Positions 1 through 15,000 of a stretch of 64,000 nt of DNA are shown here, piece after piece. The stretch's first letter is position 1; every line of letters begins with the position of its first letter. The stretch lies in assembly GCA_918797485.1 (NCBI GenBank), contig CAKKNE010000001.1, forward strand, positions 1,550,001 to 1,614,000, in the 5' to 3' direction. A program made the position numbers and the translations under genes. Below the pieces are notes generated by a model. The model ran no database searches. It saw only the letters and a program-made list of their open reading frames with translations, and was not told where the DNA came from. Source of the stretch: Pelagomonas calceolata. Its lineage: Eukaryota > Sar > Pelagophyceae > Pelagomonadales > Pelagomonadaceae.

Positions 1-3000
1 CCTTATCAAGCCAAAGGTCCGAGGACGACGACGCGGCCCCGGCCTCGAGAACGAGAGCCCAGAAGGCCATCGAGGAGGAGGACCAGCCCCAGCCCCTCGA
101 CAAGAACGCCCAGCTCTGCGCCGGCGCAGCTTTAGAATTATGTGTTGAGCTGTGCCAGCAAGAGACGACTGGCGTCGTTTGTAGGGACCAGGCTTCGCAA
201 AGACGGGCTAACGTGGCGTTGGACGTCCTGGAGGAGCTCTGCGGCGGCTCCAGTTGTGCTTCGGTGGATTTAGCGGAGGACGCTTCCAGTAGTCGAATCC
301 CGCCCTTCGAGGACGTCCTGGCCACGACTTTGCACGCCGCCGCCGCGCGCTGCGCCGACAAATTAAGGCGCGTAGCTCCATCTCAGTCCAAAGAAGAACG
401 AAGACCGTCGCCCGTGATCATCCAACTAGCCGCAGCCAATCTCAGTCGCATAGAAGCTCCTCAGAAGTTACTAAGGTGCGCGGACACTGGTCTCAGAATA
501 GCGGGCGGCCACAAACCAGACGACGAAATGAAAGACCAGGACGAGGACGGGGATAGGAATGCGGCGATGGCCTGGGCCTCTAGACTAGCTCGAGTCGCGA
601 GACTCGTGGAGGACGAGCGCGCTGATGAGTTAGTGAGTCAGGCCCAACGCAATAATGTCGAGCAGGCTTGTTTTGATGTGGCCGCGCGCTTGGGTGCCGT
701 GGCCGCTCTGTCACCGGTGGAAGCGTCACAAGTACAAAGTGGAGGCTGGCGCGAGCCACGGAGGCGGCACGCCGCAAAGTTCACGAATGAGGAGGAATGC
801 AGCGAAGCTGTTAGGTGCTTCGCCGACGTCTCCATGATAGCGCAAACAGCAAAACCGGACAATCCGCAGCCGCATCTGGTCGACGCGATCGGCGCGGCGG
901 CCGTGTTCCGGGCCTGCGGGCCTCTCAGTTCAGCTATTGTGGAAGGCACCACTACGGGAGAAGAGCGATTACCTTGTGCGGTAGCCGCCTTCGCTCTGAC
1001 TGCTGTCGCCGAGGCTTCGCAACATAATTGTACAGGACCCTTAGCGCAAGATGCTCTGTCGACGATCGATGGTTGTTGTGCTTGCGCTCTGGCCGGTGCG
1101 GCCCGCTCCACAGATGACGATTTGGCGACCCTAGGCCTGAAAGCGTTAGCTTCACTGTTAGGACCTCCCTCAGAAAAACAGGAAACGAAAAAAAGAAGAC
1201 GCGCGGTTGAGGAGGACGGCCCGTCGGCGTTCCGAGATGTTTTAACAACTGATCATGCGTTGGCTGTGCTCTACGCTACGGCTTGGGATTCATCAACAGA
1301 CTTACCTAAGGATAGTACGATAGCGAGAAGACGCGCGCGGGGCGACCGGGCCTGGCTCGCGGCTCGAAGTGCCTCGCGAGCCGTCGCCGACTCACTAACA
1401 GGCGAATCTCTAGACCAGGCGCGGAACGCTTTTGTGGAACACATGTCCCAGGACGACGCCATTGATATGGGAATGCCTAGGAAAGCTTTCTCGGTAGTAT
1501 ATGATCTGGTACTAGATAGAGGAGAAGGCTGTTCCCAACACCTGACGAAGGTGGCGTCTTTATTATTCGGGGATGATGTTGAGGTGTGTCCTCTCGGGTA
1601 CGCCCCGCACGGGGCTCGTTTTTTAGTCGATGCTCTGTCGTCACCGCGACGGGATGCCTTCTCAACAGCAGTAGGAGAGAAGCTGTGGGAGCACATCACG
1701 AAGTTGAATGACGACGACGACCTCCAGACCGCGGCTCGGTTGCTCCACGTCGCGCGCGCGTCCCTCGAAGCCTCACCGACATCGTCGTCACTACTCGCGG
1801 ACCGACTGAGGTCGGAAGACGACGATGCGGATGAAAACCAACTCTATGCGGCATTGAGAGGCTTCACAACCACGGAGCCGCCGAAGCGCATGCGGCGGCG
1901 GCGGGCCCCCGCGGCGAAGAAGGTGACCCAGCAACCTGCGCCATTGGTCGAGGGCAAGCGCATCACCGAACTACGAGCAGCGGCCGTCGCCATCCTCAAG
2001 TCGGCACGGGAGGACGCGGCCCAATTTGCCGTCGACGCGGCGTGGCGGTTCCTCGCGTCACTGCCGGAATGTTCCGCGAAGGACGGCTTGGACGGCGCGC
2101 TCGCGGCGGCACGCTTAGCGAAGCTGCTCGACGCCTCGGAGTCGCGTTTACAGCCCGGTGATCAAGTTCTGACAGCAGCGCGGACGAAATTACGATCCTC
2201 ATTGAACGAGGCGCCGTCGTGGGCCTCGTCGGCCGCGGTGGAGGCCCTGGCCTTCGCCTTGCGAGCCGCCGTCGTCCCCAGTCGCGGGGGACGATATAGA
2301 CTGGAAGACGGCGACAGCGACGTCGACGACGGCTCCGACAGCGAGGGCGACGACGAGACGTCGGACGAAGCGGCTCGTCGCGCGAGGACGGCGGCCTTCG
2401 TCGAGGAGCTCGTCGAAGCTTTGAGTACGGTGGTAGATGCGCACGATGCCGAAGTCCTCAAATCACTAGAGGGTGAGGAGCCTTCCAAAAGACGGCGTAA
2501 GAAGGCCGACGACGACCCCGCTGGAGATGCTCGCTTAGCTCGCTGTCTGTTACGAGCGGCCGGCGGCGAGTCGACGGGTTCGACGCCCCATGCGCAAATC
2601 TTCGAGCCTCCGTTCTCCAAGCTCGCGAGGCTTGGTAGGGCTTTGTTCGGCGAGAACGGTTCGTCGGAGGACACGTCTACGGTCAAGCCGCTTGTAGATA
2701 GGTTAGCTCGCCGATCGGTGGATGTGAAGGCCCTAGGTTCCGAGTTGAAGGGGACGCGGCAAACTGCTGTGAGGAAGCGCTGTTCTACCTCTGTTAATAG
2801 TCGTGTAGTAGCCCACGCTCTCAGCCAAAAGCCGCAGACAGCTAGAGTTGTCTCCGCAGTAGCTGCCGCCGCGAGAGCGGTCGCCGTCTCCGCTCGCAGA
2901 CAGCACCTGAGGAGTGGCATGGCCCAGGACACGAGTTGCTGGATCAACGCCGCCGCGGCTCTGGGGGCCTTGAAGACGGATGCCGCTTATGCGTTTATGA

Positions 3001-6000
3001 GGGGGCTTTGTGCGAACGCGCAGCAGCAACTCGCGAGACGGCCGTCGGACGCGCGAGCCGTCGATTGCAAGAGACGGTTGGGTGCCACTTGCATTTTATT
3101 TGACAATCAAGCTAAAAATGAGGCAGTGTGGGCCTCGGCACGTAGTGCAGCACTAGATGATCTTGAGAGGTGGACCTCGTCGCCGCGAGCGGAGCACCGG
3201 CAACACGTCGTAAGTTACGTGGAGAACACGTCGGACGAAAGCGTCGGCGCCGAAAAGTTGTTAAGTTGGGCGCTGAAGGACGACTTATCATCGCAAGGGG
3301 GCCACCTCGCCATTGCCGCGCGGATTGTTGTGACGGCTTCCCAGTTCCCGGACGCGACGTCTGGCAGTGTCCGATTACCAACAGCGAAAGCTATAAGTGG
3401 AGCCCCACCGGGCGCCCTCCGAGCCTCGCTCGTCGCAGCGAAGCACGAAACGGCGTCGATCTGCGAGCTCTGCGCAAGTGCGGCGTGCGGCGACGCAAAG
3501 GGTGTGGATGGTAGGTACCCGGCGGCCACCGGTGCCGCATCATTTGTGGCAGGTAGGGGCGACGAGGATGCGGGCTGGGCCCCCCAAAAGACGGCCAAGA
3601 AAGGGAATGAAGTCTGGGCTTCTGCTTGTAGAACAGCAATTCTACGCGCGATCGTCGACGACGGTGAGGTCTGCGAGTTACTCGAGCTGCCGGCGCGCGC
3701 GTCGAGACCCTGCGAGTCGTTACTGGTTTTGTGTGCGGTCACGAACGGTGGTAGTGCAGCCGCTGATGTCGCGCAACGCTTGGTGCAGTCCGGTAAAACG
3801 CTTGGGAGTGCCAGAGCGTTGGAACTAGCTGCAGCTCTCTGTGCCGGCTTCCGGCGCGCCCTCGGGTTAAGGCAAGAAGAACAGACCCTACCTGTCCAAG
3901 AAGAGGAGGAGGAGCCGCAACGAGAGGTCCCGACGAAGTGCACGTTCGCGTCGACGAGTGGCGCGTTCGTGGAACAGCACTGGTACAACTGCGCGACGTG
4001 CGGTTTGGTCGGCGATAAGGGCGCGTGTGCGGCTTGTATTCGTACGTGCCACGCGGGGCATGACATCTCCTATGCTCGTAAAAGTTCTTTCTTCTGCGAC
4101 TGCGGGGCTCGAGGTTCGACGACGGCGGCCGACCGGGCCGCGCAACGAGAGCGAGAAAGCTTTTTGGGAGGTGAAATACCGGGCGGTCGAAGGGGCGCGT
4201 CTGCGGCAGCTTTGTTGGCCGCAGCTCCCCCTTGCCGGTGCCTAGACGCGTCGGAGCGACGCTTCCGCCCTCGAGCGCCGACGATCGAACGAAGGCCGCC
4301 CAAGCAGGACCGAGCTCGATTGTTGCGAAGGGTCGAGAACCTCGCGGCGACGACGAGGCAGGCGTCCCTACCGGCATCACTCGCCGAGGCGGCGTGTGCC
4401 GTCGCTACGGAGCTCGCCCGAGCGGCGGCGTCGTCCCTAGCCGAAAGGCCAATCAGGTCAAGAGCCTCGTCGATTGTGCAAAAACCTCGACGCGTCATCG
4501 AGGCGCAGCCGTCGCCTGGTCGAGGCCGGACGTCGAAAGGTAGCTCTGAGAGTGCCGCACCGACGCGATCGGCACCAAAAGTCCGACGAGCTTCGTGTAT
4601 TCATGGCCTTGAGGTCAAGGTTCCCGGCGAGCAGACGACGGGACCCGTGGCGCGCCAGACGAAGGCTTTACTACAACGACATAGATTGGCTCCTAGGTTA
4701 GTTTCGGCTGACAGACGAGGAAGGGTCGCCATCGGGTGTCGCAGAACCGTCACTATATATGTCCTAGAAAATGCTCTACGAGCGAGAAGGCCGCAACGCA
4801 CAGCCTGTGTGGCGTTAACACGTGCAAATACGCCCTTCGACCTCGTTGGTCTTGCCTTCAATCCATGCTGCGACCGACACGTCGCGTGCTGGGGGTTGCG
4901 GGACTGCTGCGTCGTCGCGCTGGACGGCGGCGACCAAAAAAAGAACGACGAACCGATCAATGTCAAAGTAGAGTTAGCCTTAGACGCTCTAGCTTCGGAC
5001 GCCGCGCATGTGGTCAAGTGTCTGTGGGTCCCTGCGTCCAAGTGCGGACTAGCTGTTTGCACCACTCTAGGCGTGCATATTTATGATCTTTCGAGAGATA
5101 CGGCGACACCCACACATGCCTACGTGCTAGCCTATGATCAGCATCATCTGAGAGATGCGTGTTTGGCGCCGCCGCGACCGGAATGGGGCGGAGCGAGAGC
5201 GCTCTATGCCGTCCTGGACACGGGACGGGTCTTCGCGGCGGACGTGGAGCCGGACGATAATGAATTATTTGGTAGGAAGTCTACAGTACAAACGGCGAAG
5301 GAAGTTTACCTAGATCTCCACGACGCGCTGTCGTTGCCGCCTCGACTGTTTGCGGGGGCCGGCGCGGCCCATGGGTTGCTCTATTCGTCGAGGGCCCATG
5401 CTCTGGTCATAGCTCGAGATGGGTGCGCCGCTTGTGTGATACCGCTCGGGGACGGCGTGCGCGATGTGAGGGGTGGAGGTCACATTTTACCGTGTACCGT
5501 GCCGCCGCCACCACGAAGACCCCAAGTCTCCAGACCACCCACCGGTAGTGCCGCAGCCGATGAGTTGCTGTTGGCCGCGTTAAACGCCTCACAAACGCAG
5601 CAGAAGACGGCGCAACAGCCGTTCGACGCGTGGCTCGAGTGGCCGGGCGGCGAATGCGACGACGATGCGGATGCGGTTGATGTTGTGTGTGTTGCTAGAG
5701 GTGTTAGTACGACACCTAGGACGTCGGGTAGAGGTACGGAGCGAGTCGTCTATGTCGCTTGTTCTGGGTTGTCCGAGGAGTCTACGAGGATGTCCGTCGC
5801 GCGGGAATGCGACTGCACGGAGCCCGGGCCGGCGCCGCCCGCTTCCACCGCGGCTCAGCGACTCGCCGCGGCCACGGGTGGTAGTACGACACCGCAGCAT
5901 CGCCGCGTGCTGGGCGTGTGTGCTTACATGCCACCTAGAGCAACCAAGTTGTCAGGCAGGCAGCTCATGATCTTGTTTGATGACGGCACGTTACAGTTAT

Positions 6001-9000
6001 TCGACCGACCGGACTGCGAGCCCGCCGACGTCTCCATGGAGGAGGACGACGACGACGAGGACGAGGACGAAGAATTAGTGAGAAGGGGCCCGGCTTGTGT
6101 CCAGTTCGAATCTCTCTGTGTGGTCCCTCAGCCCCGCGTTGTTTTCGCGGGTGACTTGGCGTCGTCGAAACCATCGACAGACTTACGAAGACGCTTACGA
6201 GCGTCGACGGACGAGTATTTAGTCGGTAAGGCAGACGGCGGCTCGTTACTCGTATCCGTCGATCCCTCGTACCTCCAAGAGCGGGGTTCACTACGAGCGG
6301 TAAGGTTGTTGGTCGGTTCCGCCGCGTCGAACCACGCTCCGGAAGAACTAGTGGTCTGTGGGAAAGTCGTACCAGTAAGAACGAACCAACGGGCCTGGCG
6401 CGACGTGTTTTTGGATGCGGCCGACCGACGAGCTTGTAGGAGGTTGGGAGGTGTACCCGTGTCGATGTTGGGCGCTCGACGGGCAGGAAACCCGCCCATC
6501 CTAGATGCGGTCGAAGTTTACGTTGCTGACGAGGCTCTACGTAAAAGGCCAAAGAAGAAGAAGGTACAAACGGTGATCGACGTCTGTCGCGGTCTACCAC
6601 TGAAACGGTGTCTGGCCGCGGCGTCGCGCATCGCGGCTTTGGTGTCCTATCCCTCGTCTTCCCTGGAGCGGTTTCCACCTCTCGAGGCACCGTTCGACGA
6701 CACATATGCAACCGTAGACATGTCAGATGATCCGACAGAGTTATGTAAAGCGGCTTTATTGGTCGTCGAACGGACCTGCCTCACGACAAAATCGGATCGC
6801 AGCTGGTGCCGCGCCGCCTCGACGCTCGTACGCGTGTCGGCTCAGTTCGACGCGACGCGGTCCTCGGCTTACATCGACCAGGCTCGACTAGATAGGTTAG
6901 TGAAGGCCACGGACGGGAGTCAAGACGACTCGCGGGCCGATGCCGTCGCTAGATTAGCACTGGCCTTGCATGAGCGGGAGCCGTCGTCCTTCCGGAAACG
7001 GCTCTGTCCTTCGGACGAGGACTACGGCTTCCCGAAGATCGCTGCTGTTGCGAGAAGAGGTACGGAAGTGCAAGCTACGACGTCCCGAACTATTGTGTCA
7101 TTAGCTTGTTCCGAGTTGTGGTCTCGCGGAAGTAACTCGGCAACTCCAACAGAAACAGCAAGGGAGGGCTACCTCAAACTCGTGTCGACGCTGGAGAACG
7201 GCGACACGGCCGACAGCAGCATGGAGGCTCTAGCGGATGAAATCTCGAAAGCTCTGATTGCTGATCCGTCATCTGCGGCATCAGCACTGCGAGATGAAAA
7301 TATCAGTAGCGAATCGAAGACGGAGGACACGATCCAAGAGTCCAAAGATGATGATCAACAAACGAAGGCCTCGTTCTTCGCCTCTTGTGTTTTACCGTTA
7401 GTCTTAGATAGACTCAAGCAGCATGTCGTCGTAGCGAGCCTCGCGGAAGGGACCATGGACTCCGTCGGAAGCCCGGGCAACGTCGCGCGGGGCCTGGGAT
7501 GTGTTCTGTCAATAGCGTCGAAGTGCTACGCCGACCCTCAATTAGCTTCTGCCGTGTCCTACGTCCTATGTGACTGGGCGAGTGATACGCTCAGATATGC
7601 TTTGTGCCATGATGTGCTCAAGTGCCACGCTGAGAGACGAGGGCGGCACTCCCGATCGTTGCAGCGGGACGGCGTCGAGTGGTGCTGCGATGAGGAGGAG
7701 TCGTGGTTTTCTCGCGATGAAACTAGGGAGGACGTCGTTGTCTTGCTCTTGAGGACGGTAGAGCGACTATGCCGAGGCATCCCCTCCGTCCAACGCCAAC
7801 AGGGCCAACCGCTCACAAGGCGAGACACGATGGAGAGCCAGGACGGCGACGACGAGGACCGAGTGGTGGAAACGGTCACACCCGTCGATGCTTGTACTCG
7901 TAGATGCGCGGACGACGTTGAGTTATCTTGTGCACCTCTCAGCTTACACCGCGGCTCGTCGGAGACGGCGTGTCGCGCCGCGTCTCGTTCTGCACGACAA
8001 GCTGTTGCAAAACAACTAGACAGCCAGGAGAACGGCGTCTCGCTCCGAGACGCGCTCGTCGCCAAATCGAGACGAGCCCTAGCGACGCTACGAGCAGAAT
8101 CCGAGGCGTCCTCCTCGCCGCAGCAGCCCGACGACGAGGAGAACAAGCCGCCCCTGCTGAACGACCACTCGGACGCCGAATCTGTTGACAGTGACGACGA
8201 TGCTTCGGAGGAGCGGCCCGTCGTGCCGTGCGGGTTGCTGGACGACGACGTAGCTGAAGAGGTGGTGGAAGATGATCAGACAGTACAAAGTGTGGATCCT
8301 TGTCCCTGGTGGGTGCCGCTCGTTGCGGCTCCAGAAATTGACCGCCCGCGGTCCGCGAAATTAAGGAGGAATCATCGAGCGGAGCTAGCTTCTGCCTTCT
8401 TAGCGGCTTCCTTACGGTGCTGCGCGTCTTGTGGAGGGGCCTTAACTTCCTCAGAAAGACGCTTCCCGCCGGCCTTTTTTGCCGCTCTCTGCGACGCCGT
8501 CGGCGACCGCAATTTACCGAAGGGCGCGCGGCGGGCGGCGCGGCGAGCTTTACGGAGGTTGTGTGGTGGGAGTCCTAGAGAGTACCGGGCTTGTAGGGAC
8601 TCTCATTTATTTGCGCGTCATTTCACGCGACTACGAACCGCTTTGTCAACGATCAGACGAGAGGGCGAGCTCGAATACGTGTCTGCGGCGCGGTTGGAGC
8701 ACTCTCTGACGCGATTACTACGAGTAGTTCGTTCACGAGCCCACCACTGGCGCACATTTTGTGCAAGACCGGCCATCGGTTCTACACAAGACGACGACGA
8801 CGTGGTCATGATCGATCAAGAAGACAAGGAAGACGACGCGTCGCTGGCCGACGCCTCGGACGGCGACGAGGTTTCATTTGAGAGGGGCCACTGCGGCTCT
8901 ACTACCCTCCTAGAGTTGTGCGAAGTGCTACCCGCCTCGACGGCGAGGAACGCGGTGCTAGAACTCCTTGAAAGGTGCTGTAGACCCGTGGACAACTTGC

Positions 9001-12000
9001 GAGACGACGATTTGAGACTAGAAGATCAACGCGCGTCGGCCGAAAACGCATCTGATCAACGGACGCAGTCGCGGCCGCGGCGGAGGTTCGCGCGGTTTCT
9101 CGGGCTGGGTGCGCCGGCACAATCAGTCGGATCCGCTTCTCGAGCGGCCCAGGGTCTCGTGATTGACCTTGGTGAAGAAGCGTCGGAGAAGCTACTCGCG
9201 TTTGCTTCCACAATAGCTGTGGATGGCGATAGTCGAGGGTGTAGAGCGCTAGGTGCCCAGACCTTGAGACACGTCTGGCGCGCTTTGGATCGACCGGCGA
9301 AGACCACGGTGTTAGCAGCATTGGCATCGCGGGCGCCGCGAGAATTGAGAAGGTCCGGTGGCGGCGAACTACTCGCGGCTCTCCGAGGCGCCCTCGTCGA
9401 AGCCATCGACGACCGCGACATCCTGCCCGAAGCTACACTGGATGAGTTATGCTCTACATTACAAGCAGGCTTGAGAGAGACACGATCACAATCAGATGAT
9501 GATGTCCGCGCCGTCTACCAGGCGACGGACGGTCTTTGCAGAAATGCCCCGAGGTGTTTTGATGACGCCGAGGACGACGAGGAAGACACGGAACTGCTGA
9601 AGGCGGCTTCCGAGGCCGACGCTACGGTCCGGAACGAGGCGGGACCGGTTGTGGATGATTTCGAAGGGTCGACGACGGACGACGCCGATAGGGTACGATA
9701 TCTGTCGGAGGGCGACGTCTTCACGGCGAAGGACGTCAAGGACTGCGTCACGGTGCGCGATAGGTCGCAATCTTTGTTGTCTGATCCGGAGGACCCCGAC
9801 AGTGATAGTGAGAAGAAGAAAGTTCCGGGAAAGGCGAGGCCGCGGGAGAAGAGGAAGCCCCTCCAGTCGCTGGAGGATTTACGGAAAGCAGCGAGGTACA
9901 CGGAGAACACGGCTCTATCTCAGCTGAGGACCGTTCGTAGAATTACTCATTTGGAGTTGCGCATTCGCGAGCCTCGCGGGAGGTATGTGCGACGGTTGAA
10001 GTTGCATTATGCGGCGCGGGAAGTTGACTCCTTATCTGATTTGTCTTGGCCTACTCATAGAAGGAAATGGGCGCTTGCTGCTACGGTAAGGTTAGAAAGG
10101 GGCCAAACCAGCGCGAGGATACCTCTACCCGCACCACTAGTAGCTGCCAACTTACTCATCGAGTACGACGACTTCTACCCTCAAAGGACCACGGGCCCGC
10201 CCCAGCAAAGACGTACAGGATCAAAAACGCAGCCTTGCTTACATTGCCCTCGATGCGGTCGGGCCGTGACCGACGCGCACGGCGTCTGCCAGCACTGCGG
10301 CGAAGTGGCCTTCCAATGCCGGCAGTGCCGCCACATCAACTACGAACGGTTGGACGCGTTTTTATGTGTGGAGTGTGGGTATTGTGCTTTTGGCGACTTT
10401 TCGTATCGACTGCGAAGCGACCCGGCGCCGGACGCCTTGTCTATTCGTTCTGAAGAAGATTTACAGAGAGCAGTAGCTCGCTTGCGAGACCGCGCGGACG
10501 CCTGTGCGGACGCGAGGAGAGAGTTGCGACGCCTCCTGCCCGAATGTGCGAGGCGAGCACGAGCGTTAGCTCTGTCGCGCGACGACGAGCACGCGGTGTT
10601 TTCGGCGTGGCCTCGTTCCTCGAAAACAGCTTTAGATGACACGTGGTGCGCCGTGGACGTGGCGTCCTTCGCGCTGATGGCGCATGCTGATGCCAGAGTC
10701 CTTGGGACACCGAGAGCCGCTGCTCAGTTGGCGGCGGACCTAGGATCATTGTTGAGTGCAGTGGCGCCGTCTTCACAAAATGTAGCTAGATTATTCGGCG
10801 TCGACGAGGAGGAGGAGCCCGTGGCCGTCATGCCGCCCCTGGATCTCGGGCCGGCCCGGGCTTCCTCCTCTCTCGCGTCCATCCTGGCGTCGGCGCGGGA
10901 CAGCGGCCCCGAGGACGCGCGTCGGTTGGCGGCCGCGTTGGAGGGCGTGCCTCGGCGCCGCATGCGACGACGACGGCTCGGGCCGCCGCCGACCCTTGGT
11001 GGAAGTTCGTACGCCGCGGCTCTCTCGGCCGCGCGACGAGCTGTTAGGGCACCGCCTACCGCTTTACTACGAAGGCCAGCACGTAGAGCACTAGCCCAAG
11101 CGGCAGCGGGACTCCTAGGAAGGTATCCGAGAGCGGCGCCGCCGCGGGCCAACGCCGCGGCTCTCTTCTTCCGCGGCGAAACGGCGGCCCGGTCCATAAG
11201 ACTGAGACGAGATCCCGTGCCGGGAGAAGCCCATGAGGAGGACGACGACGACCCCATGATCGAGGAGGACGAGGACGAGGAGGAGATGCTGCAACGAGCT
11301 TTAGCTGCGAGCGCCCCGCCGCCGCCCGAACCCCACGGTGATGATAGCGACCCGCCCGGCTCGTCGGATGACGACGAGGACGATGATCTCGATGCGGCGC
11401 TCGACGATGATGATCCGTTAGCGTTCGAGCTGCGTGAGGACGTGGACTTTGGTAGAGAGCGTTTTGACGAAGATGAATCTAGGGAAGAAGAGCCTGTTCC
11501 GGAGGAGCAGGAGGACGAGGAGAAGCCGCCCGTGCCCGACGCGAAGGTCCTCAAGGCTCAAAAACGCCAGAAGAGGGAGGAGGTCGCTTCTCAAAGCTTG
11601 GATAGGGTCTACGCCGCCGCGGCCGCCGCGGATCAAATTGTAAGAGGCGGTACGCAGCGGAAGAAGCGTGATAGAACTGGTGTGCCCAAATCGCCTCCCA
11701 AGCCCTCTTCCGATTCTCTACGTGAATTAGTGAAGTCTGTACATGCGGAAGATTTGAGGAAAAGATCTGCTTCAGATAGCGAAGAGGAAGAGGACAGTAC
11801 GGTGAAGCTCGGCCACGCGGCCCGGTCTCTGCTGGATCTGTACGAGGGCGAATGTCTGCCGTTAGCGGCGGAACTCAAATCGGCCTCGAAACAAGCTGCG
11901 CAGACCGTGGCGCGAGTTCGGGCGTACCGACGGCGCACGCATACGCACGAAGACGTATCGTCCGAGGACGAGGATGATGAGGCGTCGCTCAAGACGGCGG

Positions 12001-15000
12001 CGACGGCCGGGCGGTTGGCAGCCTTAGCTGGGGCTTTAGCGTCGTCGGAAAGAGGTAGAAAAGCTCTAGATCGGAAGCGCGTCGCGCAGGAATTACTAGC
12101 CGTGGCGTCGAGTGACCACCGGGAGGCGTCGCGAGCGGCGGCCCAGGCGTTACGGTCCCTAGCGTCCCATTCCGAGCACGCGCGATCTTATTTATTCGAG
12201 GCCCTGCGTTCCGCGGCGGACGACGCGTTAACGGACCCGTGTCAGTTAGGTGGACGCTCTCGGGACGCGGCGCCGCTCGGAAGGGCCTTGAATTCACTAA
12301 GGGACCACGTCGCGGCGCCGGGCACGGTGCTGTCCGCGGCTTGTCTAGCCTTTTGTTTAGACGTCGTTCCAAAAGCAGCTCTGTCGGATGATCCGCAGAT
12401 CGCCGCTTCGATCTTGCGACCGTGCCTCGGCGTGCTCTGCAAGGTGGCCTCGTCCCCAGATAATGAGAACGTGATAGCGTGGCTCCAGAAGGAATCGGGC
12501 CGCCTCCCGCGCGAGTCGGGTCCGTGGCGCTCTCTATCAAGGTTCTCGCGGCCGACTGATCTGAGGAGCGCCTTCGACCGGTGGAAGGGGCCCCCAGCGA
12601 AGCACTGGTGGCTCCGAGCTTTCACTGGAAGTAACGAAGCGTGCCGGCGGCAGGCGTCACTGCTATTGCTCGCGGCCTGCGGCAATGAGATGGAGACGCC
12701 CGGACAAACAGCATGCGTCGAGTTCGCTCTGGAAGGCTTCGCGACAGCCTGCGCTTCCAACAATGGAGACGTGAGCCAGCTGGTCGTCGTCGCGAAGGAG
12801 CTCATCACGAGCGTGAAGCGGCGCGCGTACATCCAGAAGCGAGGTTTTGGGCGGTGCTGTGCGAGACTCGCTCGACGGGAGGCTTCTCTCCTACTCGCGA
12901 GGGATGCCCGTCTTCTGAGAGATTCCAGAGGTGGCGCCGACGGCGCCGCTGCCAGAGCGGTTGGTAGAGAGTCGCCGGCGTTGGAAGCGCTGTGCGTCCT
13001 CGCGTCCGAGCTAGCTGAACACAATGATGAAGACGACGCCGAGGGCGCTGCTGGTAGGGCCTCAAGAGACGCACTAGACGTGCCTCTCGAGGCCTGCCTC
13101 GCTCTTCGAGCGTTGGCGTTGCTGGGCTGTCGCGCGACGGACCAGGCCGCCGATAGTTTAGCGTCGGCGGCTCGCGTGCCGTTGGATTGCGACTGTAGAG
13201 GTACAATAGACAAGCGCCGGGGCGATCGATTGGCCTTTCTCGCGGCTTCCTGTCGCGTGCTGCGGAGGAGGAGAGATCGTCGATTAGGTATTTTAACAGA
13301 AGATCCGCCCCCGCCGCTCGACGCGAAGGCCATTGATAATCTACTAAAGGACATGGCGTCGGCGGCGACGCCGAAACGGCAAAGACAGAGGGTCCAACTG
13401 CAGTTGAGACGGGCCCCAACCCAAGAAGAGTTCTTTCGGGGCAATCTGCCTCGATCGACCGTAGATTTGGATGACGTGCCCACGGAAAACTCCGGTGAGG
13501 ACGCCGAGCCGTTGATGCGAGACGTGCGGCGAAAAATAGCGCGAGATCTCGACATGGTCGACGCGGCGGAAATGCTCGAGTTGCTCGTGTGCGACAAAAT
13601 TATTTCACTCGATCTCAGTGTCAGGCAGGTCTATGCGAATGTGTGGCAGCCAGGATCGAAGGACGCTCGTAATAGAGCTCGTAGGAGACGCATGGGCGCT
13701 CTAGCTGCCGCTCTAGGTGATGCTGGGGCGTCATTGATGGCCCCCGGGGAGGAAGAAGACGAAGATCACGACATGGAAGAGGAGGACGAGGTCTATTCGG
13801 AGGTCGGTGACGAGGACGAGGACGAGGAGGATGAAGATGAGGATGAACCTAAAAGGAGGCGTAGAGTTACGCCGCCGATGGTCGTCACTTACCGGCTCAC
13901 TGGTGTGGATGGCGAGGCCACGGAGGAGAGATATGAACAGGTAGAGGCGCAGGACGACGGGCGCCGGAGGCAGGACCAGTCGCAAGCTGCCGTCGTCATC
14001 GCGTCTTCGGGCGGGCTGGAGGAATTGGTGCGGTGTTGTTCTTCTAGAGATGCCCCGGAACTCGCTGGCCGGGCGTTGCAGTTACTAGCGTTGTGTGCCG
14101 ACAGTGGGTATGCCTCGGACCTCGCGAAAAGGGGCGCTTCTGGGGCATTGCTCGCTAGGTTAGTTGCGGAGCTCCGAAACAAAAAGACCTCGCAGAACAC
14201 GCTGGTGCCTCGCATCTTGAGTCTACTCGAAACGCTGGCGCCCGCCGCCGCGGCGGAGGACTCGCAGTCGGAGACCGAAGAGGACTCCAATGAAGCCGGT
14301 CATTTGGAGACACTAGTCGAAGGTCTGAAAGACGCATCCGTCGCTTCTGCTCTCGCGCGCACACCCGCTCTGAGGAAAGCTGTTTGTAGGTTGTTACCAG
14401 CACTAGCCTACGGTCGTAAAGACGCCGCAGACGCGTTGGCGTCGACGGTGGTCCAGTTATTTGACAGTGGTGTTGATAAGTGGGCGCAAGAATCGACCAA
14501 TGATCCCGACTCGGTGGCTGCTGCTTGTTTGCGAGAGGTTGTGGAAGGCTTGGGGAGTGGCGTTGGTGCGAGAGCGCTCGGCGACGCCCTGGAACGGGCG
14601 GGCTTCGCGAAGAAGTGCTCGCAAGCGCTCGTGAAGCGGCTCCCTACGACGTCACCGAAATTCGCCTGGGCCTCCACGGGAACCGAGTCTACGGAGTGGA
14701 CCGAGTGCGCCGTGAAGGACGAGCGCATTATTGTAGCTCTCCTGAAGGCCCTGAAAGGCTGCTGCGCTTCATCAGAGAGGTGCGCGAAGACGGCAATAAA
14801 AGACAAAGCCGTCGAAAGTGCGCATGCCCTGGAATTATTGCTCGCTCCGTCATTGGTATGTTTGGCGGCCGAGGAGCTCGTCGACGCGTGCGTCGCGTGG
14901 CCCAGCGGCTCGAAGGCTCGAAGCATGCGGGAGGCTTCTAGAAATGCTCGTCTCGACCACGCGTCGAAGAAGCGCGACCGCATCCTGAAGAGATACGGGT

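Noticed and set aside
213-215. Apparent start of the UBR4 frame
   Set aside because: The codon is GTG and the frame is open to base 3, so the start is outside the window.
2162-2947. Long minus-strand frames under the UBR4 exon (here and at 10724-11554, 12242-13597, 14938-15915)
   Set aside because: Antisense shadows of GC-rich coding DNA: Ser/Arg/Ala composition, no domains, and the plus strand is conserved UBR4.
13730-13860. Simple GAGGACGAG repeats as a satellite
   Set aside because: They encode acidic runs in frame within UBR4 and are not longer than similar runs elsewhere in the protein.
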